DNA of 64,000 nt from Zygnema cylindricum (Eukaryota > Streptophyta > Zygnematophyceae > Zygnematales > Zygnemataceae): NCBI GenBank assembly GCA_037447655.1, contig JBBHKE010001262.1:16659-80658 (forward strand), written 5' to 3'. Within the stretch, counting starts at the first letter, position 1. Every line of letters starts with the position of its first letter. Position numbers and translations under genes: made by a program. The notes beneath the pieces were generated by a model, which ran no database searches, was not told the origin of the DNA, and saw nothing but the letters and a program-made list of their open reading frames with translations. Positions 32,184-44,418 of this stretch are shown piece after piece.

Positions 32184-34347
32184 AGAATCATGAGTGATAA
32201 TGCGGGAGAATATACCTCTAACCAGTTTTAGGAATACTTGAGAGATGAGGTAGTTCAGCACTAGAAAATTGTACCCTATAACCCAAAACAAAATGGGGTA
32301 GTTGAGAGGTTGAACCGAACACTAGGAGATAGTGCAAGCAGTATGCTGGCCAACAAAAAAATAGGAAAGAGATTTTGGGCAGGTGCCATGAACTGTGCCA
32401 ACTATATTAAGAATAGAGTCCTCACCTCAGCTATATAGGGAATGACACTTTATGAGAGATAAGTTAGAAGGAGACCAGATATCTCTCAACTTAAAGTATT
32501 CGTTAGCCAAGTTTACAATCTTGACAAGGATAGGAAAAACTGGAAACTAGATGCTAAGGGAAAACCTGGATACTTTGTAGGATATGATGAGGATGTCAAG
32601 GGGTATAAAGTCTATGACTTAGCAAAGAGAGATATGATTTTGGTCAAGCACCTGGTTGTCATTGATGAAGGGAAGTCATTTGACCCTTTTAAATATACCA
32701 AGAAGATAAGAATCAAATTTGAGTCTGAAGGTGAGGAGGACGCCATCTTTCCCGAAATGGACATAAGTGAAACTAGGATTGCAGATTTAGGGGAGATCCC
32801 AGATATATGAGATCCACCGGAAACCTCTCATATTGCTATGGACTTCGAGGAGACAGAAGAGGGGTAACCACTACCGACTTCCAAGTATAGGGGAGCTGAT
32901 GAGACAGTAAGGAGAAATCCAAGACTTCCCTCCATCGTAGCTTCAAAGTTTGAGGGAGGGATAAGGAGCAGCAAAAAGATACATGAAAAACATGCCGCTC
33001 ACAAGGTTACTAAGCTATCTCACCCTGATGAGCCTTAGTCATACTTGGAGGTAGTGAACAGTCCGCGGAAAGATAGATAGATAAGAAACATAAATGATGA
33101 AATGACCTCTATCATGGAAGCAAATAATTATAAACTAACAGATTGTCCACCGGACAGAAAAACCGATTGGTTGTGAATGGGTGTTTAAACTAAAACTAAA
33201 CCCAGATAATACCATTGAGAGATATAAGGCTCGATTGGTAGCAAAGGAGTTCACCCAAAAGTAAGGGATTGACCAAGAGGAGACCTCTGCTCCAGTTGTT
33301 CGGTTCCTATGAGTAAGGAATCTCCTCAGTCTTGCAACAGCGGAAGACATGGAAATACACCAAATGGATATTAAGACTGCTTTCTTAATGGTGAGTTAGA
33401 TGAAGAAATTTTCATGAGGCTACTAGAGGGGTTTGTGGAGGAAGGAGAACAGAGCAAAGTCTGCAGGCTTATAAAGTCCTTAAATGGACTAAAGCAGGCT
33501 CCGCGACTGTGGAATAAGAAACTAGATGAGTTTCTCACCGGTCTGGGATATGTCCAGATTAGCTCTCACCATTCTATCTATATATTTGAAGATGAGAATG
33601 GTGTCATTTTCATAGCAATCTATGTGAATGATCTGCATCTACTAAGTAAGTCTTTGGAAAAGATCAATATGTTAAAGAAAGATCTTAGAAGCAGATTTTA
33701 TATGAAAGATTTAGGTGAGGGAAGATACATTTTGGGGATCCAAATGGAGAGAGATAGGTGGAAAAGGATTATCAGACTTACTCAAAAAGAAACAATAGGT
33801 AATATGCTTGAGAAATTCCAGATAGAAAAGGCAAACACTTATACCACTCCCATGGACTTAAAAAAAGTAAGTCATCAGAGTGTAGAAGGAGGAGTGATAA
33901 TCTTAGATGATCAGATGAGTCCAGAGGAGTGAGAGTTTATGAAGTCTATCCCTTATAGACAGGTTGCATGAAGTTTGATCTATTTTATGAAGTGTACAAT
34001 GCTGGACATAGTGGCAGCAGTAGGAGTCCTCAACAGGAGTCTTAACGATCTTACGAAGAGAGATAGGGAGGCAGCCAAGAGAATCATGAGATATTTGGTA
34101 TGTACTAAAGGGTTATGGTTGCATTTGGGAGGGGAGCACACTGATATCACTACTTGGGATGATGCCAGCTATAGGGATGCACCTATGAGAAGATGCACTT
34201 TTGGGTATGTGTTGTATGTGGGGGAAGGTGCTTCGTGTTGGAGCTGTTAGCAACAAAAGATAGTTACTCTGTCTTCTATGGAGGTTGAGTATATGGCCTC
34301 TTGTTTTGATGTGAAAGAGTTGATGTGGATCGAGTCTTTGTTGCAAA
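32184..34347 (+). pseudogene. Ec integrase-RT-RNase H
   Basis: Integrase from the SDNAGEYTSNQF region (second catalytic Asp, about 32200) and NGVVERLNRTL (about 32295), with stops. Linker up to 33000. RT N-terminus near 33170-33270 has several stops; 33414-33932 is an open RT segment whose catalytic box is YVND (second catalytic Asp to Asn, about 33628). RNase H 33975-34250 reads WDDASYRD. It ends at LMWIESLLQM where E is inserted. Confidence 0.86.
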
Positions 34348-35311
34348 TGTAATTTTGTGACCTCCATTGGTACACAATTGTCCAGCTTATGTGAAGCCTC
34401 TAGGATAGTATATGCACTCTTGACTTTGACGATGAATAAGTCCCACCCTGGGACGCAAAAAATCAGACCGACTACATCTATGTATAGCCTTGACCCCTTT
34501 GAGTGCGCTGCAAAAAGAATCACTGAAATTGCTCCTTTGAACATCAAGTTATAGCTGACCAAAGTTGGTCCATAAATACGAGTGCACTCTGGGAGAAAGG
34601 CTGAAAAACCAAAAATATTCTAAGTCCTAAGCTACCTCTCTAAACCTATTACTAGGGTACTCGACCAATCACATGACTCTAAAGTACAAGAAGGTACAAG
34701 TACCGTTTTACTTCTTATAGGGCCATAGTACGGCATGACCGGTCCGCTGACGCGTGTCACTTCCGGAGCCATAGTTGCTCCTCCCGTGATATCCGCTGTC
34801 CAACCATATGTTGCCACGTGTCATCCGTCGACATCTGGTCCGCAAACTGCCAAACTGCTATTCTAGTATTCCGGCTCCATTGTGAGCCGTTCGATCAGAC
34901 TCGGACATTTGATTTCGTCCGTCAAAATTAAATGTCGATTCGTATATTTTGTGCGGTCTCGATTTCGTGCGGACCGGTATGTTTCCATTCATAAATCTTC
35001 CCGTAAATAGTTAAATGGAGTATCCGACGCTGTACTACTTTAAATAAATATCGCGCCTACTGCGTCTATCGATTACTTCAAAACCTACTGGATAAGGCAG
35101 ACGGCTAGTCCGTACGGCGGTCATCCAAAGGTCACTCGATCAAGTCCCACAATTGACAGTCTATATTTTGCAAAAACTATACTAGTGATCTGTCTGCCTC
35201 TTTAGCTGCAAGAGGTAGCCATGGTTGCTTGCAAGTCCTCACTGACTACGACAAGTATGAGGGCTGTAGTAAGGTCACAAGAAAGACTACAAAATACCTC
35301 TCTTTTAAACA
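34348..35311 (-). repeat. E 3' LTR
   Basis: TGTTTAAAAGAG...AAAATTACA in sense. It keeps the gag ATG codon context (MEVTKL), the conserved loop (about 35240-35262, plus-strand complement) and an antisense tRNA-like unit (35081-35169). AAAATAAGGGGAG (35312-35324, minus) precedes it. Confidence 0.9.
35081..35169 (+). ncRNA. candidate antisense tRNA-like Pol III unit (E 3' LTR)
   Basis: Box A ACTGGATAAGGCAGACGG (tRNA-Arg-like D arm), B-box region GATCAAGTCCC, TTTT at 35166-35169. Confidence 0.5.
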
Positions 35312-35324
35312 CTCCCCTTATTTT

Positions 35325-36940
35325 CTAGTCTATCTTTTGCTTCAGTCCACACTTCTCCCTACAAAATATCAATTCAAGAAGGAACCGGTTTAGTCATCAT
35401 ATCTGCTACCATCTCACCATCTGGTCTATATTCCAAACTAATGATTTTATTCTCAACTTTCTCCCTATCAAAGCTCAAACAAATATCCATGTGTTTTGCT
35501 TTAAAATGGTGCTTAGGGTTTGCTGCAATTGCAATCGCAACTTGATTGTCACAAAATATCTTTTGTACTCCATTCTTCATGTATCCCAATTCTTGAAGCA
35601 AAGATTTCACCCACATTAATTATTTCACTGCCGAATAAGAGGCCATATACCCAACCTCCATGGTGGACTGAGCAATCACCTTTTGTTGCTTACTGCTCCA
35701 CCAACAAGCCCCATTCCCATCATACAACACATACCTAGAAGTACACCTCCTCATCGGAGCATCCCCATAATTGGCATCACTCTAAGTAGTGATGTCAATA
35801 TTATCCCCTCCCAGATGCAACCACAAATCTCTCGTTCCTACCAAATACCGCATGACCCTTTTGGCCGCTTCCCAACCTTTCTTCGTAGGATCATTCAGAC
35901 TCCTATTTGATACTCCCACAGCTGCAACTATATTAGGACGAGTATAGTTGATAAAATAGATCAAACTATCGACAACATGTCTGTACAGAATAGTTTGCAT
36001 GAACTTGCTTTCCTCAAGTCCTAGCTCATTATCCAAGATCAAGACTCCCTCTTTTGAGCTCCCCTCATTTCCCTTCTTTAAGTCCATTGGAGTCGTACAT
36101 CTATTTGCTTTTTCGATTTGAAAATTTTCAAGCATATTCCCAATTGCTTCCTTTTGAGTTAGTCTAATTATTTTCTTTTCTCTATCCCTCTCCATTTGAA
36201 TTCCCAAAATATACTTTGCCTCCCCCAAATCTTTCATTTCAAATCTACTCTTTAGATCCTTTTTCAATCTATTAATTTTCACCATTGATTTACTCAAAAC
36301 AAACAAATCATCAACATATATGGCAATGAAAATTATACCTTCCTCATCCTCAAATAAGTAGATGGAATGATCTGAACTTCCAAAACTGTTCAAAAACTCG
36401 TCCAACTTTTTGCTCCATTGGCGTGGAGCTTGCTTTAGTCTGTAAAGGGAATTTATCAATCTGCACACCTTGATTTCTTCTCTTTTCTCCACAAATCCTT
36501 CCGGTTGTCGCATGAAGATCTCTTCTTCCAATTCTCCGAGTAAGAAAGCGGTTTTGATGTCCATCTGGTGCACTTCCATGTCTTTTGCTACCGCGTGACT
36601 AAGTAGAATCCCGACGGAAGGGAATTTAACAACTTGAGCAAAAGTCTCCTCATAATCGATTCCCTCTTTCTGTGTGAACCCCTTTGCCACTAATTTGGCT
36701 TTGTATCACGCGATAGTGTTATCTCGATTGAGCTTCAACTTAAATACCCACTTGCATCCTATTGGTTTTCTATCCAGAGGACAATCCACCAACTCCCAAG
36801 TGTTTGCTTCCATAATAAAAGCCATCTCATCATTAATAGTTGTCACCCATCTACCACCTTCCTGACTATTAACTGCTTCCGAGTAAGTCTGGGATTCGCT
36901 CAAATGTGACAACTTAGTTACCTTGTTGTTCACTTGTCTC
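35325..36940 (-). pseudogene. E RT-RNase H
   Basis: 36706-36933 encodes the RT N-terminus ([16 protein letters not shown]). 35782-36690 is a 302-codon open stretch with TAFLLGELEEEIFMRQ, IYVDDLFVLSKS (YVDD intact, about 36310), the TPMDLKK block and the RNase H start. A stop near 35783 precedes WSDA. RNase H resumes with CDNQVAIAIAANPKHH and KHMDICLS (35374-35616). It is one of the longer uninterrupted RT stretches in the window. Confidence 0.88.
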
Positions 36941-36942
36941 TC

Positions 36943-38320
36943 TTAAAGTCTCTTGCTGCTTCTCCTTCCTCCTTCAAATTTTGACGTTGGGATGAACGGT
37001 AATCTCGGGTTTCTCCGAACAACTTCACCTTCTCCCCTATCCGTGGAGTCCATCTCCAGTCGTACATCGTCTATTCCCGGTATTTCCTCGTTTTCTTCCT
37101 CGGTTTGAATCGGAAGTTGTGACTCCAAGAGAGGGTCACTCTCGGTCAGATTTTTCTCTTCCTCTGCACTGTCAAGCTGAACCGGAGTCGGTTATTAGAA
37201 TCTGCATCTAACTCACTTTCGGATTCAATTCTAATTTTGACACGTTTAGTGTACTTAAAGGGATCTATGGATTTTCTTTCATCCATAACTACCAATTGTT
37301 TTACTACAATTATGTCTTCTCTTCCGAGATCATAAACTTTATACCCTTTAACGTTCTCATCATACCCTAGTAAGTATCCCAGCTTTCCTCTAGCATCTAA
37401 TTTCCAATCAGATTTTTATGTGTTTAAACTAAACACTTGACTTCTAAACACCTTTAAGTGTGATATGTTAGGTTTTCTCCCGGTTCATCTTTCATAAGGT
37501 GTTTAACCTTTTACTGCTAAGGTAAGGACTCTATTTTTGAAATAGTTAGCAGAATTCATAGCTTTTGCCCAAAAAAATTTCCTTATCTTTTTATCCGTCA
37601 ACATACTACGGGCACTATCAATTAATGTCCAATTTAGTCTCTCAGCTACACCATTTTGTTCTGGGTTCTTTAGGACAGTCTTTTGGTGTTGAACCCCTTC
37701 CTATTTCAAGTAATCCTCAAACTCATTAGAAGTGAATTCCCCCCCATTGTCACTTCTCACTCTTTTTATATGTGTCTCATGAAGCTTTTCACTCCATGAT
37801 TTATATTCCTTAAAATAAACCGAAGCCTCAGATTTGTTTTTCAAGAAATATACCCTAGAGTATCTAGACCAATCATTAGTGATAATAAGCATAAATCTTT
37901 TCCCTCTAACTGATGGCAATTTGGCCGGTCCCCATATGTCAGTGTGAACCAAATCTAAAATCTTTTCACCCTTATATATTGCGGCTTTTGGAAAAGGCAA
38001 TCTGTGGGCTTTTCCTTGAGCACACCCACTACAATCATCCAAAGTCTCATTATCTTCAAAATGTATGCCCTCAACTACACCCATTTTTTTCATTTCGTTC
38101 AATCTATCTAGATGCACATGCCCCAATCTTTTATGCCACATCATCAAATCACTTACACCGGCATTGTAAACTCACATCTTTTCATTACTCAAATTCAGCC
38201 TGAATATTCGTTGGCTACCCTTTTAAGCTGTGAAGTACGCTTCATTCTCATAGCTAGCAACAAAGACTGCTTTCTTAGTACTAGTCTTAAAGCCCTTATC
38301 ATCTAAGACCGACGTATAGA
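36943..38320 (-). pseudogene. E integrase and linker
   Basis: 37701-38147 is open: LWHKRLGHVHLDRL, HTDIWGPAK, RSDNGGEFTSNEFEDYLK (first and second catalytic Asp). The NPEQNGVAERLN segment (about 37625-37670) is in another frame with a frameshift. The linker at 36943-37250 has SKFEGGRRSSKRL. Stops separate the parts. Confidence 0.86.
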
Positions 38321-38332
38321 TTAGATTCTTGT

Positions 38333-39709
38333 TCAACTCGGAATAAAAAGAACATCAGAGAATGTGACTATATATGTCTTTCCATCAACTAAGATTCTCA
38401 GATCCACTGATCCCACCGAATTGGTGGTCACTATTCTCCCATCCTCATACTTTATCTCTACTGTAGGGATCTTTTTTATTTTTGTAAACAATGGTTTTTC
38501 TCTACACATATACATAAAGGCTCCTGAATCAATGATCCATCCTTATTCACGAGCTTCTTTCACTCCACCGAAAGCACACTTTTGCCTTCTTGAAATCTCC
38601 GACTCACCTTTCACCTCCAACTCCTCGTTGAGGAGAAGTTTTCCATCGCCATCATCTGTATCCTCTCCCATGACTTGTGTTGCCACAAACGCCTTTTTTT
38701 TCCTTGCGGCCGGTTTTCTAATTGATTTTTCATTCAATCTCAACTCCGTCAACTTGGTGCACTCCACCATGTAGTGGTCCGGCTTCTTACAAATTGGCAA
38801 AGCCCCTTCGGAGCCCTCGGTCTAGATCCGTCATGGTTTCCTCTTCCTCCTCCACCAAAGTTCCCATAAGGTTTCTTGGAATCTGTATCCCCCCAGTTAG
38901 TACTAGTTGTCAATGCTAGAACACTCTTTCCTCCCCTACGATTCTGAATTGTGCTTTCCCAAACCAAAATCATCCCCACAACAGAGTTCCAAGTCTAAAG
39001 ATGAGCGAACAAATCATGAACCTTGTTAAGAATGTTCTCATAATCATCTGGGAGTTTCATTAACAAAGTGTTCATCTTCTCTTTCTCGGTCTCTCTTTTA
39101 CCTGCACTCTCCAACTCCATGAATAACCCAGCCAAGTCATTACAAAAATCTAACATCTTTCCCCTTTTGTACACATATGCCTGTACCTTCTGATCTGTCA
39201 CCTTCTGCTGCTGAATCATACCACTCTTGTTAATGATGACAAGAGCTTCCCACAACTCGTCTGCCCTATCCACATGAAGATGAGGTGTAGCCACTCCCTG
39301 AGTGAGACACCCGAGAATAAAATGAATCGCCACAGTGTTGTTGAAATCCCAGATTAAGGTATCATTTGCCTCAGTTTTTTGAGCATCTGCTACTGAAGCT
39401 GATCCAGTAGCCATCACTGTGAGTTTCTCCTTCCACTTCTCCTTCTCCTTCTCGTGTCCAACACGATGCTTTCTCCAACATCTTCTACCTCTTCTGCCCC
39501 CGCAGATCTTCCTATGAACCGAGATCCTCCAAACCTTGGTGGAACTCCCAATTTTGCGGATGGTCCACGCACACGGCCTCTCACAATGCCCAACATCCGT
39601 TTTTCAAACACTGACCCCTTATTATGGTTTCCCAATAAATGAACCATGTTTCATTAAAAATAGGCACCCTAGAGAGTGGGTACATAACATGTAATTATGT
39701 GACCTCCAT
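38333..39709 (-). pseudogene. E gag-protease
   Basis: ATG at 39709 lies 20 nt inside the LTR (MEVT*LHVMYPLSRVP; stop at codon 5, where the 3' LTR copy has Lys). The primer site is degenerate (TGTTATGTACCCACT). Gag helices 38995-39417. A 1-nt loss splits the zinc knuckle between GLCQ (frame ending 38749) and CKKPDHYMVEC (38800-38543). Protease WIIDSGAFMYMC (about 38510-38550) keeps DSGA. Confidence 0.86.
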
Positions 39710-40637
39710 TGGTACACAGAATGTCCAGCTTATGTGAAGCCTCTAGGATAGTATATGCAATTTTGACTTTGACAATGAATAAGTCCCACCCTGGGACGCA
39801 AAAACTCTGAATAAGTATACCTATGTATAGGGTGGAATCCCCTTAGTCCGCTGCAAAAAGAATCAATGAAGAAGTTATGATTGACCAAAGTTTGTCCATA
39901 AATACAAGTGTACTCTAGGAGAGAGGCTGAAAAATAAAAAATATTCTAAGTCCCAAGCTACCTCTCTAAACCTATTACTAGGGTACTTGACCAATCACAT
40001 GACTCTAAAGTAGAAGAAGGTACAAGTATCGTTGTACTTCTTATACGGCTATAGTACGCCATGGTCGGTCCGTTGACGCGTGTCACTTCTGGAGCCGTTG
40101 TTGCTCCTCCCGTGATATCCGTTGTCCAACCATATGTTAGCACGTATCATCCGCCGACATCGGGTCCGCAAACGGCCAAACTGTTATCTGGCATTCCGGC
40201 TCCACTGTGAGCCGTTCGATCAGACTCGGACATTTGATTTCGTCCGTCGAAATTAAATGTCGATTCGTATATTTCGTGCGGTCTTGATTTCGTGCGGATT
40301 GGTATGTTTCCATGCATAAATCGTCCCGTAAATAGTTAAATGGAATATCCGATGTTGTACATCTTTAAATAAATATCGCGCCTACTACGTCTATCAATTA
40401 CTTCAAGACCTACCGCATAAGGCGGACGGCTAGTCCGTACGATGGTCATCCATAGGTCACTTGATCAAGCCCCACAATTAAAAGTCTATATTTTGCAGAA
40501 AACTATACTAGTGATCTGCCTGTCTCTTTAGCTGCAAGGGGTTGCCATGACTGCCTGCAAGTCCTCAGTGAATACGATAAGTATGAGGGCTGCAGTAAAG
40601 TCAGAAGAAAGACTACAAAATACCTCTCTTTTCAACA
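39690..40637 (-). repeat. E 5' LTR
   Basis: TGTTGAAAAGAGAGG...ATTACA in sense. It holds the stem-loop (about 40555-40605), an antisense tRNA-like unit (40406-40494), a GTAC array and the gag ATG at 39709. Confidence 0.9.
40406..40494 (+). ncRNA. candidate antisense tRNA-like Pol III unit (E 5' LTR)
   Basis: Copy of 35081-35169: box A CTACCGCATAAGGCGGACGG, B-box region GATCAAGCCCC, TTTT at 40491-40494. Confidence 0.45.
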
Positions 40638-40642
40638 AAAAA

Positions 40643-40920
40643 AACTAGGGTATATGAAGAAGGGAGTGCATGAAGTGTCCTGTGATAATCAAGCTGCCAT
40701 TGCAATTGCAGCTAATCCAAAACATCATTTCAAGACTAAGCATATGGACATAAGGTTGAGTTTTGTAAGAGAAAATGTTGAGAATAAGATTGTGAATCTT
40801 GTATATAGATCAGATGAGGAAATGGTGGCTGATATGATGACAAAACCAGTGCCTTCTCCCAATTTAAAATATTGCAAAGAAAAGTGTGGACTAAAACTGA
40901 AGTTAAAGTTAGACAAGAAA
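40643..40920 (+). pseudogene. Ec RNase H tail
   Basis: Continues Ec after E: GYMKKGVHEVSCDNQAAIAIAANPKHH, then KHMDIRLSFVREN and the MMTKPVPSPNLKYC tail. The catalytic CDNQ Asp is kept. The polypurine tract AAAATAAGGGGAG ends at 40930. Confidence 0.87.
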
Positions 40921-40930
40921 ATAAGGGGAG

Positions 40931-41940
40931 TGTTGAAAATATTAGATTTTTATGGTATTTTCTAGGTCTAAATAGATCAGTACAAAATAAAAAGAAAAGG
41001 GCGAATAACCTGCCTCCACTTCTCTCTCTACCCACCATACTTGTTGTAGTCACTAAGGGATAGAGAGGGTGGTTGAGCCATGGCTGTCCTAGTTCAACAG
41101 GTAGAACTAAAGAGTGACTTATGTCACTCTCAACAAAATGTTGAGTCAAGTAGGACTCAAAACCTCTGACCGGCAGAGCGAGGCTTAGCCGTCAGCTCTA
41201 ACTGGTCTGTCATAGAAGTTCGTTGAAATATATAGGGTGTTATATTTATTTAAACTATGTTTTTGACCTTGAATCCGATTAACGGAATGACGAATGAAAC
41301 AACATAAAACCAAGTAATATATAGTCCGACACATTATCTCGCACAAAACAAATGAATCGGACATTTTTATCGACGGCTAATATTACATGTCGGTTTGTAA
41401 TTCGACGGCACATATCGCAGCCGAAATCGCGGAACGGTCACCTTGGCGGTTTGTGGACGTGGGGTGACCTGGCAACACGTGGAGAGATAACATTCGGTTG
41501 TGAGAATTCTAGGAACAGAAGGACGACTTAAAAGTGGACACTCGTCCACTCAATGGCCTTGCTGTACGCAGGCTGTACAGAAAGTACATCGGTCGTAGTA
41601 CTTTTTTGTACCCTACATTCGTTTGATTGGTTTGTACGTTAGTAGATAGGGGTCGTGAGAGGGGTTTAGAACTTAGAGAGTTTATTAGGTAGTGATCTCT
41701 CTCCTTTAGGGGGTTTTGTATAAACTTGGCCTATTTGCCACTACATAAGTAATCGGTTAGTTGGTTGTTTTCATTGATTCTTTTTGCTACACACTCAGTG
41801 GAGTCCAAGCTCCACAAGAATGTTGTCAAACTGTCAGTTTGCTCTCTTGGGCAGCAGTGGTTATGGCTTGAAGTGGGTTAATTAAAAATTATCTAGAGGC
41901 CTCTTGAATTCTGTAGTCCAATGGAGGACACAAAATTGCA
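40931..41940 (+). repeat. Ec 3' LTR
   Basis: 1010 bp, TGTTGAAAAT...AAATTGCA. Stem-loop 41022-41068 (CTCTCTCTACCC/GGGATAGAGAG), antisense tRNA-like unit 41135-41213, GTAC array near 41565-41640, leader hairpin near 41793-41805. Confidence 0.9.
41135..41213 (-). ncRNA. candidate antisense tRNA-like Pol III unit (Ec 3' LTR)
   Basis: Same type as H2: ACTGG..TTAGAGCTGACGG on the minus strand, a damaged B box (AGGTTTTGAGTCC), TTTT at 41135-41138, followed by a GAGTGAC..GTCACTC hairpin. Confidence 0.45.
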
Positions 41941-44318
41941 ACTACCATATTGAAATGCATCCTCCAAATGACACACATGCGTTCACAGACGCAACAAACT
42001 GTTGATTTGAGGCAGCAGATGCCACTGAAGAAGATGAAGAAGCACAGGCAGTTGCCATGATAATCAATTGTGCAAAGAGGAAACTCTCACGAAATCCCAC
42101 AAACAACCAACTTCACAATGAAGCCCCAAGCAAACCAGACACACCCTAGGTCTGCAAATTTGCCACAATATAGAATATACACCAAAAAAACCACATGCAA
42201 AATTTCACAAAGTTCTGCCAAAAGATCACAATGATCTTATAATTCAAACACACCCAAAAACTGCTTCGCAGTTTTCCTACACAACAATCCTATTTTTCCT
42301 AAAGTAATCTAAGTCATATATATACAAGTGGGCATACAGTTGATCACAGTACTAAAACTAGCGTGGTCAAGTGATACACTACTCTTCATTAACAAAATCC
42401 CACCGTCGAATGCACATAATTATTTACACCAATCAGACAGCCGCTAGAAATGAAATAGTACGCGGTTAAAGTTCGTCCGCTGAAATGACGGTACACTCAA
42501 TACTTCTCTTCAAAAATGACGACGGACTTCGTCCGCTTTCCACGTATTCTTTCATCACCGAAGATGAACCTCCACGTGTAACTTTGGTCCTCAAATGTAA
42601 CTGTACCTTTTCTTCTAGAACAACCAAACTTGACTTTCTCACGGACCGACACGTGTGCCTGAAGTGCACCGAATCTGTGTACTCCCTTTCGAGTTACATA
42701 CTCACTAAAACATGTCCCCGTCAAATTTATCTTCACACAAACTGACTCATATTCAGAACACCTTTCTTGCGCACACTGCTATACCTGCTATGACTCTGCT
42801 ACGACTGCTATGACTGCTATGAGTGCTATGATCTGTCAGCGCAGCTGTGATATTAGAGCAGCGCAGCTACGATGTCAGATTAGAGCAGCATAGCAGCACA
42901 ACAACATGTGTAGAGTTCTCAAGATTTCTAGCTGCGATGTCAGACTTAGCGCAGCATGGCAGCATAGCAGCAAGATATAGAGAGGACTCAAGGTTTCCAA
43001 AACAACACAAAGAACAATTAGGGTAAGATGAAAATCACAACAGACCTTAAAACAGTACGTACACACACCCAATAAAATGCATACGTAGATGCATTAACAA
43101 TCCGTACACTGATGGAACAGCATGCGCGCTGAGACGCATGAATAACATCTAGGGTTACATGAAAATCACAAGAAACCCTAAGACAAATGCATAAATAATG
43201 CATAATAAAGAAGTATATTAATAACATATATAAATTACAACAAATGAGTATATCACACATAAACAAAAATATAATCCGATAATAAATGTATCATTTAAAT
43301 GCATGACCTAATCGAGAACCATAAATTACTACATCTTTGGGCCCTACTTTTCACGCTAAGCATTGATGATATCGCTAACAAAGCTCATAGCTATATATAC
43401 ACTTGTGAGCTGTCAACAAATCACTTACTCTCAAAATATCCAACGTAAATTACGTAACTGTCATTATGTCCTATTTAACCATAATAAATTGCTACTAAGA
43501 ATAAACTAAACGTAAGCGTACACCTGAGAGTCAAGCAATCATAAGCGTACACTTGTCTACAAGTACGACACATAAACACATACAATTTAAAGTGTCCAAA
43601 CCCTAAATGATCACGTAAATCAAACTTGTCATATTCAACACTATTTTATTGATACAAAAAAGACAAAACATCGTTGCTCGAAATATTTACAAGTACACAC
43701 AATCTTATGCTGAGTCATGGTGAATAAGTCAACAAGACTTCGCGAATCTCGTCTAAGCATCAAGGACGTCCAATAAGAAAATATCTTGTGATTGACGTGA
43801 TTTCGCGTCCCCACTCCTTGAGAAATAACGGCGGCCTTTGTCCGTCGTCCTTAGCTTTTATTCGGCACCCTTGATGTCACCACGTGGTCCCAAAGTCCAC
43901 TTGACGAAATGACGTCAAACCATCCAAATTTGTCCGTACCGCGATTACTTACTTTGCTATCAATTACGCCCACCAAATTTAAATTACACCTATCAAATAA
44001 AATTCTTTGTACCGTCGCGTCTTTTTTTATAAATGCTATTTGCGCATTGTATTTCGTACGTGCGACATACCATTTCAACCTCTTCGAATATTTTACGTCG
44101 GATTGCTTCGCGATCCGTCGTCCATTTCTCCAACGCTTTGTATAAATTACGTGCGTTGGTTTGCGTCACTCAAATTATTATTTCGTACGTCAAACTTCAA
44201 TTAATTTCACTTCTCCCCCAACCCGAAAATCCATTCATACCACCAAATTACTTTCGCTAATTACGTACGCACGCAAACACGCGCATGCACGTACGAAACT
44301 GAATCCTCTAAAACAACA
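41941..44318 (-). repeat. C2: family-C LTR, split by solo D LTR
   Basis: In sense it begins TGTTGTTTTAGAGG at 44318 and matches the solo C LTR at 54762 over the 5' part, including the GGATCGC-GAA-GC hairpin (about 44104-44120). The 3' part (41941-41999 and 43008-43600) is AT-rich and poorly matched to the other copies. The left end is lost where the Ec LTR abuts. I see no gene in it; the short open frames look random. Confidence 0.65.
42000..43007 (-). repeat. solo LTR of family D
   Basis: 1008 bp matching both D1 LTRs, with flanks CAAAC (41995-41999) and CAAAG (43008-43012). The 9-bp repeat array is degenerate. No internal region is attached, so it formed by LTR-LTR recombination. Confidence 0.92.
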
Positions 44319-44418
44319 GAATCATCCCTACCACTGTATTCCATCAAGCAAGTCTTGCACAATGTTGACTATATTTTCGAACTCATGTGATAACTTCATG
44401 AGCAAGAGGTTAACCTTT
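44319..44418 (-). pseudogene. 100-bp copia gag scrap
   Basis: A minus-strand fragment homologous to H1 gag near 9757-9860 (the block ending PHEFENIVN). It is trapped between the C2 LTR and the Ef LTR; both insertions probably targeted the same old element. Confidence 0.7.

Larger units (their letters stand above)
34348..40637 (-). mobile_element. E: complete but decayed copia element
   Basis: 5' LTR 39690-40637 (948 bp), 3' LTR 34348-35311 (964 bp), internal 35312-39689. It sits in Ec RNase H. Flanks GCAAA (34343-34347) and AAAAA (40638-40642) are an imperfect duplication. Its tRNA-like LTR module differs from those of the other families. Confidence 0.9.
32184..41940 (+). mobile_element. Ec: 5'-deleted copia element split by E
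   Basis: Starts inside integrase at 32184 and runs to RNase H at 34347. It is interrupted by E (34348-40637), resumes at 40643 for the RNase H tail, and ends with a 3' LTR (40931-41940). Gag, protease, the 5' LTR and the left target duplication are gone. Confidence 0.87.
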
